From positions 44,555,083 to 44,619,082 of the forward strand of contig OV277857.1 in NCBI GenBank assembly GCA_922989275.2: DNA of 64,000 nt. Reading direction: 5' to 3'. Under the pieces are notes generated by a model. It did no database searches and was not told where the DNA came from. It worked only from the letters and a program-made list of their open reading frames with translations. A program made the translations under genes and the position numbers. This document shows positions 22,073 to 32,894 of this stretch, in pieces (positions within the stretch are counted from its first letter, which is position 1; each line of letters begins with the position of its first letter). This DNA is from Gari tellinella. Lineage: Eukaryota > Mollusca > Bivalvia > Cardiida > Psammobiidae.

Positions 22073-22128
22073 GGATTATGGCAGGTGTGTCAGTGGGGTT
22101 GAAAATATAAATTACGGTAGAATAAGGG

Positions 22129-22356
22129 TTAACCCATTACCCTTTAGCCTGTTCTTTTATTGAAGTATGTGACTACTTAAAGCAGGTCGAAAGTAAAGCT
22201 TTAAGGCGCATTCTGCTTTACTTTCAGCCTGCTTTAAACTCCCATCTGCTAGAATATAGAAACTATTTCTTATAATATATATTTATGACTGCATAAATTG
22301 GGAGTATTTTCTTGAGTGACGGTGTAAAAATGCGTATTTATTGGGTAATGGGTTAA
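22129..22356. mobile_element. Family C element (228 bp)
   Basis: Ends TTAACCCATTACC and GGGTAATGGGTTAA. Inside, TTAAAGCAGGTCGAAAGTAA folds on TTTACTTTCAGCCTGCTTTA. The inner palindrome is the same as in family B although the ends differ. Confidence 0.8.
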
Positions 22357-22391
22357 TGATCACAGACTTTAGTGACAGCAGTAACCATTTA

Positions 22392-22581
22392 CTGTCGAAC
22401 TTCGATATCTAGAACTTTCTTAACTCGAATTATCCTATATGTCGACACATGAACTGCATTCCATGCTCGGTTAAATCGAACATACCCGTATTTCAAAGTT
22501 TAAACGTGGCTAAGCCACGTTTTATCTTTGAAATACGAGTATGTTTGATTTAATCGAATTCGAGATATCGAAGTTCGACTG
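22392..22581. mobile_element. 190-bp pogo/Tigger-like MITE
   Basis: CTGTCGAACTTCGATATCTA at the left is mirrored by CGAGATATCGAAGTTCGACTG at the right (read as two parts), flanked by TA. The interior also folds: ATACCCGTATTTCAAAG / CTTTGAAATACGAGTAT around AAACGTGGCTAAGCCACGTTT. The terminal GTCGAACTTCGATATC resembles Tc1/pogo-group ends. Confidence 0.8.
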
Positions 22582-22649
22582 TATCAAGTTTAATTTTACT
22601 TACACCGTCTTTCACCGCCGAGTGTGACTAGACTTGTACATGTATCTGC

Positions 22650-22716
22650 AGACAGTTTTGATTCAGATCAGGCATTGGTAAGCTGGGTGTCTGATCTACA
22701 TTCAAACTGACTGACA
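22650..22716. repeat. Foldback core copy, decayed
   Basis: AGTTTTGATTCAGATCAGGC and its mirror GTGTCTGATCTACATTCAAAC (in parts). Confidence 0.6.
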
Positions 22717-22731
22717 CATCTACAGATATTA

Positions 22732-22925
22732 GGCCCGTTTCATAAAACTTCGTACGACAATGTTGTCGTAAGTCAAATTATATTATTTATTTCTCCTTCT
22801 AGTCCTGTCTTGTGACATCTCTTTGGAATCGTCTTGAAAATGATTAGAGAGAGAAATAATAAATTAAATGTATTTTAATTTTTGATTTTTGACATTTTTG
22901 TCGTTCGGGCTTTATGAAACGGGCC
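22732..22925. mobile_element. Family E foldback MITE (194 bp)
   Basis: GGCCCGTTTCATAAAACTTC at the left, TTTATGAAACGGGCC at the right; next to the left end TACGACAATGTTGTCGTA is itself a hairpin. The full relative at 54779-55023 has the same hairpins at both ends. Confidence 0.8.
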
Positions 22926-23029
22926 CGATATGAGCAATACATGTATCAACATTTTAACATAATCGCAATATATATATGTATACATGTATATATTGACCGG
23001 TCGGTTTCCGTCGTAGAACTGCAAGACAG

Positions 23030-23240
23030 TACAGTCCCTCTTTTCAACGACACCCAATGAGAGAGAACATTTATGTGCGCTGTTCGGAGGGAGTCGTTAT
23101 AGGGAGGGAAATTTGCTTACATTTGCAAACAGCTTGAATCAAGAACAGAACCCGCAGAACTCGCCTTTACATTTTTTTTCTGTCAAAATGTCCATTATAT
23201 AGCTTTGAGAAAAACAGCAGACGACGATTTAAAGCATTAC
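23030..23240. repeat. Dispersed repeat K, relative of 40898-41160
   Basis: GGGAGTCGTTATAGGGAGGG, TTTGCAAACAGCTTGAATC and AACAGCAGACGACGATTT match 40898-41160 in inverted order. The GATCAGACGCCG core is decayed here. Confidence 0.55.
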
Positions 23241-23443
23241 ACTCAGTGCAAAAAGAAACGCACACTTTTATACAATATTATCTGTATGTAGAAGGAACGT
23301 ATTTGTGAAATAATCTTTTCATTACAGTTAGTAGTTCCGTCTTGGGCTATCACTGTTGAAAATGGGAGGTTTATCATTGAATTGGTATCATCACAACCTG
23401 TACAAATCGGTGCGATGTTTTCAACAGGCACTAGTTAATTCTT

Positions 23444-23667
23444 TCGCTGCCAACTTAATCGTGATATTTTATCCCACCACCGTTTCATTGTCGTCTGTTT
23501 CAATTTTTTTGTTTGCAAGATCGTTTCAAAGTAAGATTCAAAGTAGTATCTATACGAGTGTCAAACAGTTTGGATCCTGATCAGACGCCGCATTACGCGG
23601 CGTCTGATCAGGATCCAAAATATTTGAAAACGCGCCTTTTGACGTCATTAAGAGTGAAAGGGTTAAA
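23444..23667. mobile_element. Family L element with intact foldback core
   Basis: Ends TTAATTCTTTCGCTGCC and GAGTGAAAGGGTTAA. The core CAAACAGTTTGGATCCTGAT, CAGACGCCGCATTACGCGGC, GTCTGATCAGGATCCAAAA is a near-perfect palindrome (quoted in parts). GTCGTCTGTTTCA and GACGTCATTAAGAG are conserved in the other copies. Confidence 0.75.
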
Positions 23668-24180
23668 ATACAGCACAGTAATTTTAAGTATATGTTTTTC
23701 TAAACTTGTGGCAGAATTAAATTGATCTTGAGATATGGTCTTAGTATCTTAAAAAAAGTCTCTTAATCTGCGCCTTAGCACAGTGTACGTTTCTTTTTGT
23801 ACTGAGTGTATATATAAGTGTCGTGTTAACCGTTACCCGGTCTGATCTGGCTCCAAGCTGTGCAATGGAAATAATAGTTTTAGGGGAGGAAAATGTATTA
23901 TACCCGGTGATAATGACAATTTAGCATTTTGGTACTAAACTGTGGAAATTGTAACTATTTTTTTAATCTGAGTAGCAAATATGTTGGAGCCTGATCAGAC
24001 GCCGGTTACCCGGCGTCTGATATGTCTCCAACCTGCTTGCAATGGAAATAATATTTTTGTATATAAATGCATTTATTGGGAAAGAATAAAATATCAGTAA
24101 AGTTAGCGAAGCGGTCTCGTTCTGCACGAGGATCTCAAGGATGAAAGTGTAAGATTATATATTCGAGGTTACCTTGCTTA

Positions 24181-24410
24181 CAGTGGAGAAAATGTTAATC
24201 TTTCTCAATAAACGCGTTTACGCTAAAACCCTTATTTTAATTGCAAACAGTTTGGAGCCAGATCAGACGTCGGGTAACCCGCCGTTTGATCAGGCACCAA
24301 ACTGTTAGCCACTCAGACTAACATTAATGGCCATAATTGTCGAAAGGTTTTCCTTTTATGCGTTATATTGCGATGTGTTTAAACGGGAAAGAATAACGTT
24401 TTCTCCACTG
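24181..24410. mobile_element. Family A MITE inside a palindromic target
   Basis: CAGTGGAGAAAATGTTAATC and GAATAACGTTTTCTCCACTG, TA outside. Uniquely, the flanks are also mirror images: ACCTTGCTTA before and TAAGCAAGGT after. Either this copy has longer TIRs or it landed in the centre of another palindrome. Confidence 0.85.
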
Positions 24411-24627
24411 TAAGCAAGGTATTACCTATTTACCATTATTAACTCTTCTGTTCTAAAAATAACTCGGACAAGTCAGAAAAATGGGATCTATCGCGTGACT
24501 CTTATTCGACTTTGCGGAAATTCTCGGAAGCCGACACGAAGATTTGTTGTGTAACATCAAAGAGCTTATTTTTATAACCATCTCGATAAGAAATCGGCAC
24601 ATTTATGTACGATTCTTTAAGAAAGGG

Positions 24628-24646
24628 TGGGGGGGGGGGGGGGGGG
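24628..24646. repeat. Poly-G tract
   Basis: An 18-19 base run of G. Runs of this length are also seen at 48030-48042 (G) and 62125-62139 (C). Confidence 0.95.
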
Positions 24647-24690
24647 GCATATGTCCCCATATGCATATGCGGGCATCTGACAACCGCTTT

Positions 24691-24784
24691 CGCTTAATTT
24701 CTTAGATATGAACATTTTCTATGTATTAAAACTATTAGTTTTAAATTTTAATACATAGAAAATGTTCATATAAGAAATTGCGCG
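24691..24784. repeat. Palindrome with 40-bp arms
   Basis: TATGAACATTTTCTATGTAT then TAAAACT folds on AATTTTAATACATAGAAAAT then GTTCATA, with outer arms AATTTCTTA / TAAGAAATT. Confidence 0.85.
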
Positions 24785-24869
24785 TTTTAAACATCCATTT
24801 GGGCAATGTTATTATTTACTAGAATATATATTCTAATATATTTTTTATGATTCTTATTTGTGACCATAG

Positions 24870-25016
24870 GCACTTGACACAGATCTGGATCTATTACCAA
24901 AAATAAAAATAAAAATTTACTAGACTTCTATTATAAAGTCTTTATAATTATAGAAGTCGACATGTGTACTTAAAATCTTTTTTTAGGTAATAGATATAGA
25001 TGTATGTATCAAGTAC
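24870..25016. mobile_element. 147-bp foldback MITE
   Basis: GCACTTGACACAGATCTGGA then TCTATTACC mirrors GGTAATAGATATAGATGTAT then GTATCAAGTAC; the centre GACTTCTATTATAAAG folds on CTTTATAATTATAGAAGTC. Confidence 0.75.
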
Positions 25017-25035
25017 GTGTGTTGTGACAGTATTA

Positions 25036-25269
25036 CAGTGGAGAAAACGTTATTATTTCCCTTTTAAACGCAAACGTACGCAAACGCAAAACACTAAAAT
25101 GAAGAAAATGAAAACGGTTTGATTTCTGTTAAGCTGAGTGGCAAACAATTTGGAGCCTGATCAGACGCCGGGTTACCCAGCGTCTGATCTGGCTCCAAAT
25201 GGTTTGCAATGGAAGTAACAGTTTTAGCGTAAACGCGTTTATTGGGAAAGAATAGCGTTTTCTCCACTG
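25036..25269. mobile_element. Family A MITE (234 bp)
   Basis: CAGTGGAGAAAACGTTATTA to ATAGCGTTTTCTCCACTG, TA outside; the core TTTGGAGCCTGATCAGACGC / GCGTCTGATCTGGCTCCAAA is intact. A family C relic (TTCTTCAGTGGATGAA, GGGGTAATGGGCTAA) follows at 25270-25328. Confidence 0.85.
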
Positions 25270-25426
25270 TAATTGAAACTATTTTCTTCAGTGGATGAAA
25301 AGGCGTATTTATGGGGTAATGGGCTAATCTGTTCTCAGAAAAAATTGTGTGCCATAGTGTTATCTCCAATTTTACTAATTCATTTTTTGAAGGTTTGGCT
25401 GAAATGTTGAGATGGATACTAAATAA

Positions 25427-25572
25427 ATTGGAGGCTGATCAGACGCCGTATCACACGGCGTCTGATCAGGATCCAAACTGTTTAAAACACTCGATCTTTT
25501 TTAAGTCAAACAGCTTGGATCCTGATCAGACGTCGTGTTACGCTGCGTCTGATCAGGATCCGAACTGCTTGC
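25427..25572. repeat. Two foldback cores in tandem
   Basis: First: GGAGGCTGATCAGACGCCG around TATCACA and back to GGATCCAAACTG (25427-25490). Second: CTTGGATCCTGATCAGACGT and back to GATCAGGATCCGAACTG (25506-25572). They are only about 15 bases apart. Confidence 0.75.
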
Positions 25573-25609
25573 ATTAATGAGAGTGAAAGGGAAAGATTTG
25601 CAAGACAGA

Positions 25610-25684
25610 CAACTAGGGTTCAATGTGTTAAGTCAGACAACCTTAAATCTAACTTTGAAACCTGACTTAACACATTGAACCCTT
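25610..25684. repeat. Palindrome, 22-bp arms
   Basis: AGGGTTCAATGTGTTAAGTC is mirrored by GACTTAACACATTGAACCCT around AGACAACCTTAAATCTAACT-type centre sequence. Confidence 0.85.
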
Positions 25685-25740
25685 AGTAGCGACGAGTAAA
25701 CTCGTCATGAAAAAATCATATACCTATCAAGAGTGCACTT

Positions 25741-25818
25741 GTCCTATGACAAACAGTTTGGAGTCTAATCAGACGCCGGGTTATTCGTTATTTGATCTGG
25801 CTCAAAACTGTTTGCAAT
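25741..25818. repeat. Foldback core copy
   Basis: ACAAACAGTTTGGAGTCTAA, TCAGACGCCGGGTTATTCG, TTTGATCTGGCTCAAAACTG: family A-type core without the TIRs. Confidence 0.65.
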
Positions 25819-25901
25819 GGAAAAAAAGTTTTAGCTGTATATGAAGCACCTCTTTACAGGGATCTTTGTTCATTACATTTTGTGACTTACTAGATTTGTG
25901 T

Positions 25902-25990
25902 CCAGTTATATTATTTCCCATGCTATATATTTCGTTAAATGACAAACCATGCAGAAGCTGAGTTTTATCTTTTTTCTGACGTGTCCGAGT
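25902..25990 (+). repeat. Direct repeat, first copy
   Basis: TATATTTCGTTAAATGACAA and ATGCAGAAGCTGAGTTTTAT recur about 475 bp downstream at 26378-26463 as TATATTTCGTTAAATGACAA and GTGCAGAAGCTGAGTATTAT. Nothing else is recognised between the copies. Confidence 0.75.
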
Positions 25991-26377
25991 TATTTTTAGA
26001 ACACTCATCCCTTTTCAAGTTTAAGAATGTTCCAATAACTCTGCCAAGTCAGATGAAAACACTAATAGATGGTTTATACAGGGCATATGACTAGTATAGT
26101 ATTCACCAGTATACTTGTCACTAGGGTTGAGAAGAAATATAAATGATAAGAACGTTTAGTAATCGTATAGATTTTATTTCAGTTTATAAATTAAAATTTA
26201 CAATAATAATAATCTGAATTGAATAATAATAATAACGACTTTTTCATGTGGATTACATATTTGGTATCGAACAATATGGTCCACAAACAAAATTAACATA
26301 TATATATATAACACGAAGGAACATAATTACAAATCAGTATTTTTTTTAATCTATGCAAACATCGTGGACCCAGAAAA

Positions 26378-26463
26378 GACAGTTATATTATTTCCGATGC
26401 TATATATTTCGTTAAATGACAAATCGTGCAGAAGCTGAGTATTATCCTTTTTTCCGAGTCCCC
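26378..26463 (+). repeat. Direct repeat, second copy
   Basis: See 25902-25990; about 90% identical over 85 bases by eye. Confidence 0.75.
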
Positions 26464-26516
26464 TAAGGAACATACCAAAGATATTGTAAACCATTTACTC
26501 CATGGTATATTTCTAG

Positions 26517-26670
26517 TATTGAAGAGAGGTAACCACTTAAACCAGATTGAAAGTAAAGCATAATGAGCCTAAATGTGCATTCTGTTTTACTTTAAACCCG
26601 CTTCAAGATACCATCTACTAGAGAACAGAAAACATTCATTATGATACATATATATGGAGTAAAGGGTACA
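26517..26670. mobile_element. Family C element, truncated
   Basis: TAACCACTTAAACCAGATTG and GTAAAGCATAATGAGCC fold on TGCATTCTGTTTTACTTTAA; the tail CTAGAGAACAGAAAACATTC and GGAGTAAAGGGTA follows. Confidence 0.6.
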
Positions 26671-26819
26671 ATATGCAGGTATTGATCAATATCCATATTT
26701 CTATCATAACTTCCATAAAAATTACTATCGACATAATTAGCGGGCTTAAGGTAAATAGTGTAACAGTCGATCAGGGGCCCAGTAGCCAAAAAAAACCATA
26801 CATGAAACCATAGCAACAA

Positions 26820-27034
26820 TAACCCCTTACCGCACATAGCAGAGTTCTAGTTTTGAAGACAGGTGGTCAGTTAAAGCATATTGAAAGTAAAGAAACATGC
26901 GCCTTAAGATGCGTTAAACTTTATTTTCAGCCAGCCTTAAGTTGCTAAGATATAGATCTAGCAATTCTTATTTTACTTTTTGTTGCTGCACAAATTGAAT
27001 GCGCTAAAGGCGCTTCTATGTGGTAATGGGTCAA
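26820..27034. mobile_element. Family C element
   Basis: TAACCCCTTACCGCACATAG to ATGTGGTAATGGGTCAA with TTTTGAAGACAGGTGG and the decayed inner palindrome GCGCCTTAAGATGCG. Confidence 0.7.
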
Positions 27035-27121
27035 AGACTGCGATGGTTCTACTGGTACCTTAGGAATAGTGATTTTAAAGAAAAGTTACATGCGATCCAG
27101 TGATTTTCCTCAGGTTTTCAT

Positions 27122-27188
27122 TTAAACTGCAAACAGTTTGGATCTGGATCAGATAAACGACATCTGATCAGGCTCCAAACTATTTGAC
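27122..27188. repeat. Foldback core copy
   Basis: CTGCAAACAGTTTGGATCTG, GATCAGATAAACGACATCTG, ATCAGGCTCCAAACTATTTG. Confidence 0.65.
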
Positions 27189-27474
27189 ACTGATTTTCAA
27201 GAATTTGCCATTTTCGTTTTAAAAAGACATCATCTTCGCCACTGAACAAATACAGCATGGCATTGGATCCGCGCATAATCCATAATATAATAACCAGCAA
27301 GTTTAATAGATTGCCCCATGAATATATCCGATGGTAGCTTAAACTCGGTTAAGTCGAGATTTCGAAAAGATACGGTCTTCATTATGTCAGTTAAAATCTG
27401 AACAGTATATGTAATCACTGAAATAAATAAGAGCATTCAGTTACAGTTGAATGGTCGAAAACGTGAACTATTTT

Positions 27475-27727
27475 CAGGGTTGCCATTTCTCCGGATTTTT
27501 CCTAAATCTTCGAATTTTTTTCTAGTACATGGTAGCTTAAAGCAGGCTGAAAGTAAAGCAGATTGCGCCTTAAGGCGCATTCTGTTTTACTTTTAGCCTG
27601 CTTTAAGCAGCCACGTGTCAACAAAACTAGAAACAGGCGATGGGGAAAAGGTACGATTCGTAAAATCGCATTTGAAAATGCAAATTTGCAAATTTTAGGA
27701 TTTTTATGTCAACTTATGGCAGCCCTG
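27475..27727. mobile_element. Family B MITE with TATTTT duplication
   Basis: CAGGGTTGCCATTTCTCCGG to CAACTTATGGCAGCCCTG, flanked by TATTTT on both sides. Inner palindrome GAAAGTAAAGCAGATTGCGC / GCGCATTCTGTTTTACTTTT. Confidence 0.85.
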
Positions 27728-28076
27728 TATTTTCAAAACATTCAATTGCATTCAGGTCATACCAACGTGAAGGTATGCTCTTTCATGACCCATAGAGTAG
27801 AAGAAGTCAACCACAATCAAACTCTAAACTGATCTATGGAGTAAAGCGTTAGAGCAACAAGTGTTTTAAGTGAAAGGTAAAAGTTACTTTTACTGAGCTC
27901 AACAAGTATGAAGTCTCTTATTATTGGACATACATGTATACATGCATGGCCAATAATAAGTTCAGTCTATTTGGCCCGGAAAGGCCCCTACCTATGTCGA
28001 ACAAGTTGTACTGGGCTCAAGGGATTCTTGAGTCGAGTACACATGCCCAATAAGATGATCGGAAGCTCTAATAGTA
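27728..28076. other. Flank of tandem array; one palindrome
   Basis: 27916-27961 is the palindrome CTTATTATTGG...CCAATAATAAG. GTTGTACTGGGCTCAAGGGATT near 28006 is related to GTTGTACTGAGCTCAAG in the array units, so the array's left border is partly degraded. No gene seen. Confidence 0.45.
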
Positions 28077-28172
28077 GTAAATACGCTATTCCTACCCATA
28101 AGAACACGCATAAAGAAACTGCTAGGAATAGCGTATTTACACAGGTTGTACTGAGCTGATATCAGTCCACAT

Positions 28173-28486
28173 GGCAAATATGAAGTATTTCACATGTAGA
28201 GTGTACTAGAGGCAAATATGAAGTCTTTCACATGTAGAGTGTACTAGAGGCAAATATGAAGTCTTTCACATGTAGAGTGTACTAGAGGCAAATATGAAGT
28301 CTTTCACATGTAGAGTGTACTAGAGGCAAATATGAAGTCTTTCACATGTAGAGTGTACTAGAGGCAAATATGAAGTCTTTCACATGTAGAGTGTACTAGA
28401 GGCAAATATGAAGTCTTCTACCTGTAGAGTGTACTAGAGGCAAATATGAAGTATTTCACCTGTAGAGTGTACTAGAGGCAAATATG
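28173..28486. repeat. 38-bp minisatellite, unit 1 (8 repeats)
   Basis: The unit runs GGCAAATATGAAGTCTTTCA then CATGTAGAGTGTACTAGA, exactly 38 bp. Repeat types here: one TATTTCACATG, five CTTTCACATG, one CTTCTACCTG, one TATTTCACCTG. There are no spacers, so this is not a CRISPR array. Confidence 0.95.
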
Positions 28487-28720
28487 TTCACTATTAATGA
28501 CCAATGTTAAAGTCAGCCTAGTAAACCCATTTCGACTAACTTGTAGTGAGCTCAAGAGTAAGAGTTAGAAATAATTTTGATAAACACTGAATTAAGTTGG
28601 TTTCTTCTACTCTATACATACTGAAAAATTAACATTTTCAGCATGTACATTTACATAATATACAATAATTAAAAAATGTGTGAATAATAATGTTCTACAA
28701 TGTTTTAGTGATCAATAGCT

Positions 28721-29020
28721 TTAAAATAACATGATGTAGTCTTCATCAGTAGGTGGGGTTCGTCTTGATTCATCACTGTCTGCATCCATAAGTCTACATG
28801 AAATATTCATAGCAGCGATGAAGGACACAGTTTTCAAGAGATACTCCTTCTTGCCATATAGCTTCTGTTCTAGAGTGACAGGGGCTGGCCACATCTTTCT
28901 TCTTAATTGTTCAAACAGAGGACAACGCTGAAGTATGTGCTCTGGTGTTTGCTCAGTTGGACCACATGAACAGTATGGTTCGTGGTTCGTCTCATGTGGA
29001 AGCATATCTGTCAGATACAA
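28721..29020 (-). pseudogene. Non-LTR retrotransposon ORF2 C-terminus, unit 1
   Basis: Minus-strand frame ending at 28721. It has the zinc-knuckle-like C-terminal motif of many LINE-type reverse transcriptase proteins: CSCGPTEQTPEHILQRCPLF, i.e. C-x1-C-x8-H-x4-C, followed by RRKMWPAPVTLEQKLYGKKE and LKTVSFIAAM. In the family this tail follows the RT domain; no RT domain, endonuclease or RNase H is present here, and a TGA lies just upstream in frame. It is a 5'-truncated fragment. It has been extended past the ancestral stop (the relative at 41850 ends AAIGVMV). No long + strand product is implied by the overlapping antisense frame. Confidence 0.75.
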
Positions 29021-29337
29021 ATTTATTCATTAGTGTGCTGCAGGAAACCGTTTGGTCAAGATTTATCTGCCCTTGGTGTAACTCTGTTGTGAATGAAACG
29101 GCACCAAGTGGAATGAGGAGGATAAGATACTTCAATTGCCCGAGCTGGCAGAGTGGCAAAACTCCGCCAAAAGAGGAACACCAATACATTTCCCACACAT
29201 GCATACACACCGGCTCTATAACCATAAGTGGGTTGCAGTGTCGTTAAACCATGTTTACACTCAAGTGTTAGTAGGGTGGAAATGATGTAAATTTAGAAAC
29301 TGGAGAGCGATTTCATGCAAACCATAATTTCTCAAAA

Positions 29338-29757
29338 CATGCCAAGTATAAAATGTCAATTTGTAAAATTCGTGCAACTCAACTCTTGCAGTATGAGCAA
29401 CACGGTCTGTCCACTTTGAATCATGTCCGACTAGCAACCACGGTCGCCCATACACTACTACTACTACAGTAACTACTACTATATAAATAAAATCAAATAA
29501 GCCCTGTTCACATTCTCACATTGCTGCTAGCAGACTCTCTTCAAAGTGAACAAACATTAACAAAAGTAGTTCTGAAGTTGAACAAATTAATCCCTGATAT
29601 TGAAAGGGCCAAGATTAAGAAAACTTTGTGTAAACGTATGTATATCAATCAAAGGGACCACCCACACTATACGACCTGGCGTAAACATACTTACAAAGTG
29701 TCTCAATTAAACTCCCCTAAAAACCTGCTTTCCTGTTGCATGGCTCTGTCAAAATAA
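29338..29757 (+). other. Unassigned open frames within array unit 1
   Basis: Two adjacent + strand stretches read like protein: HAKYKMSICKIRATQLLQYE then QHGLSTLNHVRLATTVAHTL (from about 29338) and, in the ORF ending at 29757, TLTKVVLKLNKLIPDIERAK then KTLCKRMYINQRDHPHYTTW. I recognise neither. They recur in the other units only because the unit is duplicated, so repetition is not evidence of selection. Confidence 0.3.
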
Positions 29758-29759
29758 AT

Positions 29760-30925
29760 TTGAAAGATGAAATATTGGCCTACTCTTACTATTGACAGAG
29801 TTCTCTGCTTCTTTCAGATGCCCATTGTAAAGCACTGATACATCGGACCTCGGTTTATTAATTATCTCTAGTTTAATTCGATCTAAGCTGAAAAAACTAT
29901 TTGCTGTATTATTACCCCTTATTTTGTTAACTGCACTTATAATTACAAATATTTTCTACCCTGATCTGTCCCCGAGCAAATTGCCGTCTCGTTGATGAAA
30001 TGCACCACGTTGTGCATCATGCCAGGCTATGGAATGAGGTGGATAAGATACTTCAATTGCCCGAGCTGGCAGAGTGGCAAAACTCCGCCAAATGAGGAAC
30101 ACCAATACATTTCATATACATGCATACACACCGGCTCTATAACCATAATTGTGTTGCAGTGTCGTTAAACCATGTTTACACTCAAGTGTTAGTAGGGTGG
30201 AAATGACGTAAATATAGAAACTGGTGATTTTTTGTGTGTTTTACGGCCCATTGACACCAATGGTCATTTAGAGCGTGGTAAGACTCGGTCAAAAAAATCA
30301 TACGAATAACTGCACAGACAAGATTTCAACAATATTTACATTGTAAGTTTGGACACATTGGAAATCACAGTAATTCACGTGTTCATTCCTATCATAATGT
30401 GCTGGTGTTTCGCAAAGTCTAAAATTTCTGCCCACTTTTTAGAAGGTCAGATAGCCATCCCGCAAGCTAAGATGAATAAATACGAAAAAATACGAAAAAA
30501 TACGAAAAAATACGAAAGAAGATGAATAATCCTACAGTAAATGCAATTCTAACTAGATTATGGATGGGCAGCTGACACTTCTTCAAAGTCGACAGACACA
30601 TATAAACAAACAATTAACAATTAAATTAATAAACAAAGAGGTACTTAGCTTTCTGCATTACTTTTGTTCTACATTAAACTGAAACACGAATGAAGAACGT
30701 TCTTCATTCGTGACTTAAAGCCCGAGCTTGCAGTAAAACCGATGATGGTGGACCCCACTGATAATGAAAGGGCCAAGATTAAGAAAACTTTGTGTAAACG
30801 TATGTATGTTAATCAAAGGGACCACCGTCACTATACGACCTGGCGTAAACATATTTACAAAGTGTCTCAATTAAACTCCCCTAAATACTTGCTTTCCTGT
30901 TGCATGGCTCTGTCAAAATAAATTT
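29760..30925. repeat. 1165-bp internal duplication in unit 1
   Basis: The stretch GAAAGGGCCAAGATTAAGAA at 29607 recurs at 30773, offset about 1166. Between the copies is material not found in units 2-4: a second copy of GGTGGATAAGATACTTCAAT (about 30040), then 30230-30770 unique DNA with TACGAAAAAA tandem (30481-30520) and a hairpin GAATGAAGAACGTTCTTCATTC (in parts). The joint CTCGTTGATGAAATGCAC, CATCATGCCAGGCTATGG is shared with 42560-42600. Confidence 0.8.
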
Positions 30926-32160
30926 GAAAGATGAAATATTGGCCTACTCTTACTATTGACAGAGTTCTCTGCTTCTTTCAGATGCCCATTGTAAAGCACT
31001 GATACATCGGACCTCGGTTTATTAATTATCTCTAGTTTAATTCGATCTAAGCTGAAAAAACTATTTGTTGCATTATTACCCCTTATTTTGTTAAGACCAC
31101 TGCACTTATAATTACAAATATTTTCTACCCTGATCAGTCCCCGAGCAAATTGGCTTCTGATGAAAATTGAGACTGTTTGTTACTTTATGGATGCATGTCG
31201 ATATTGCAATGTCTTCAATACTGAATTGTTGTTATTTTAAATAGTTCCAACACGTATTTCTTGTTTCGTTTCGTAAGAAGTACTTGAAAGTGGATATTAC
31301 CTTTTTTCTACTCTTCGTATTTATGTAAACTGTTATTTCTGTATAAATATTTATACACCTATCCCTCCCTTCCTTCCCTTATCTTCTTGCCGTCTCGTTG
31401 ATGAACTGCACCAATGTGTTGATAAAATACGCGTCTTTTACTGAGCAAAGTGAAATGAAACCAATAGGAACCGTTTGCTATCTGTTCAGGATCCAAACAG
31501 ATAGCAATCTGTTCAAGATCCAAACTGTTTGCTATCAGTCGCTTTAACAGTATTTCAGTCATATCGCGACTCCAGGAGACAAGTTGCAAGATCAACACCT
31601 CATTTACATCGATCTAAAAATATGAGGTACTGATCTTGAAATTGAACCCTGACCAGAATACCAAAGTTTCAAATATTCTGGATTTTAACCTTTTCAGTTC
31701 TTGGACTGACGTACGAATACATCAATTTATGCATTCATCCATCAATCAAACCACTGAAAAGATTACACCTTTTAGCAGCCTTCTACTGTATCATGCCAGG
31801 CTATGGCAGTGGTCCCCACTCTTTTCTGCCAGTTGACCGAGCTGGCAGGCCCCAGAACCACATGGGGTGCCTCTATTAAGGATCCAAATCGTTTGCTCTG
31901 ATGAAAATCCAAACAGTTTACTAATAAAGCAGCGTCTGATCGGGATCCAAATTGTTTTCTCTCTGATTGGTTTCTTTTACTCTACATGCTGAAGATAGTA
32001 ACATTTTCAGCATGTGGAAAACATATAATACAGTAATTAACAAATTACGCTAGTAAATACGCTATTCCTACCCATAAGAACACGCATAAAGAAACTGCTA
32101 GGAATAGCGTATTTACACAGGTTGTACTGAGCTCAAGCGATGCTTGATATCAGTCCACAT

Positions 32161-32360
32161 GGCAAATATGAAGTATTTCTCATGTAGAGTGTACTAGAGG
32201 CAAATATGAAGTCTTTCACATGTAGAGTGTACTAGAGGCAAATATGAAGTCTTTCACATGTAGAGTGTACTAGAGGCAAATATGAAGTATTTCACCTGTA
32301 GAGTGTACTAGAGGCAAATATGAAGTATTTCACCTGTAGAGTGTACTAGAGGCAAATATG
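32161..32360. repeat. 38-bp minisatellite, unit 2 (5 repeats)
   Basis: Order of types: TATTTCTCATG, CTTTCACATG twice, TATTTCACCTG twice. Confidence 0.95.
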
Positions 32361-32594
32361 TTCACTATTAATGACCAATGTTAAAGTCAGCCTAGTAAAC
32401 CCATTTCGACTAACTTGTAGTGAGCTCAAGAGTAAGAGTTAGAAATAATTTTGATAAACACTGAATTAAGTTGGTTTCTTCTACTCTATACATGCTGAAA
32501 AATTAACATTTTCAGCATGTACATTTACATAATATACAATAATTAAAAAATGTGTGAATAATAATGTTCTACAATGTTTTAGTGATCAATAGCT

Positions 32595-32894
32595 TTAAAA
32601 TAACATGATGTAGTCTTCATCAGTAGGTGGGGTTCGTCTTGATTCATCACTGTCTGCATCCATAAGTCTACATGAAATATTCATCGCAGCGATGAAGGAC
32701 ACAGTTTTCAACAGATACTCCTTCTTGCCATATAGCTTCTGTTCTAGAGTGACAGGGGCTGGCCACATCTTTCTTCTTAATTGTTCAAACAGAGGACAAC
32801 GCTGAAGTATGTGCTCTGGTGTTTGCTCAGTTGGACCACATGAACATTATGGTTCGTGGTTCGTCTCATGTGGAAGCATATCTGTCAGATACAA
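32595..32894 (-). pseudogene. Retrotransposon ORF2 C-terminus, unit 2, with nonsense change
   Basis: Same fragment as in unit 1, but the Tyr codon before the CSCG knuckle is changed from TAC to TAA (plus strand TTA at 32847-32849), so the frame is cut just before the motif. Unit 3 shares the change; units 1 and 4 do not. Confidence 0.8.

Noticed and set aside
28173..28486. 38-bp repeats resembling a CRISPR array
   Set aside because: The repeats are directly contiguous with no spacers, the host DNA is eukaryotic, and the same array is duplicated with the 2.7-kb unit.
28945..29247. 100-codon + strand frame repeated in every array unit
   Set aside because: It is antisense to the recognised retrotransposon C-terminus, and its repetition is explained by duplication of the unit.
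29261..29455. 64-codon minus-strand frame in array units
   Set aside because: No motif, and the opposite strand has an equally open frame; nothing favours either.
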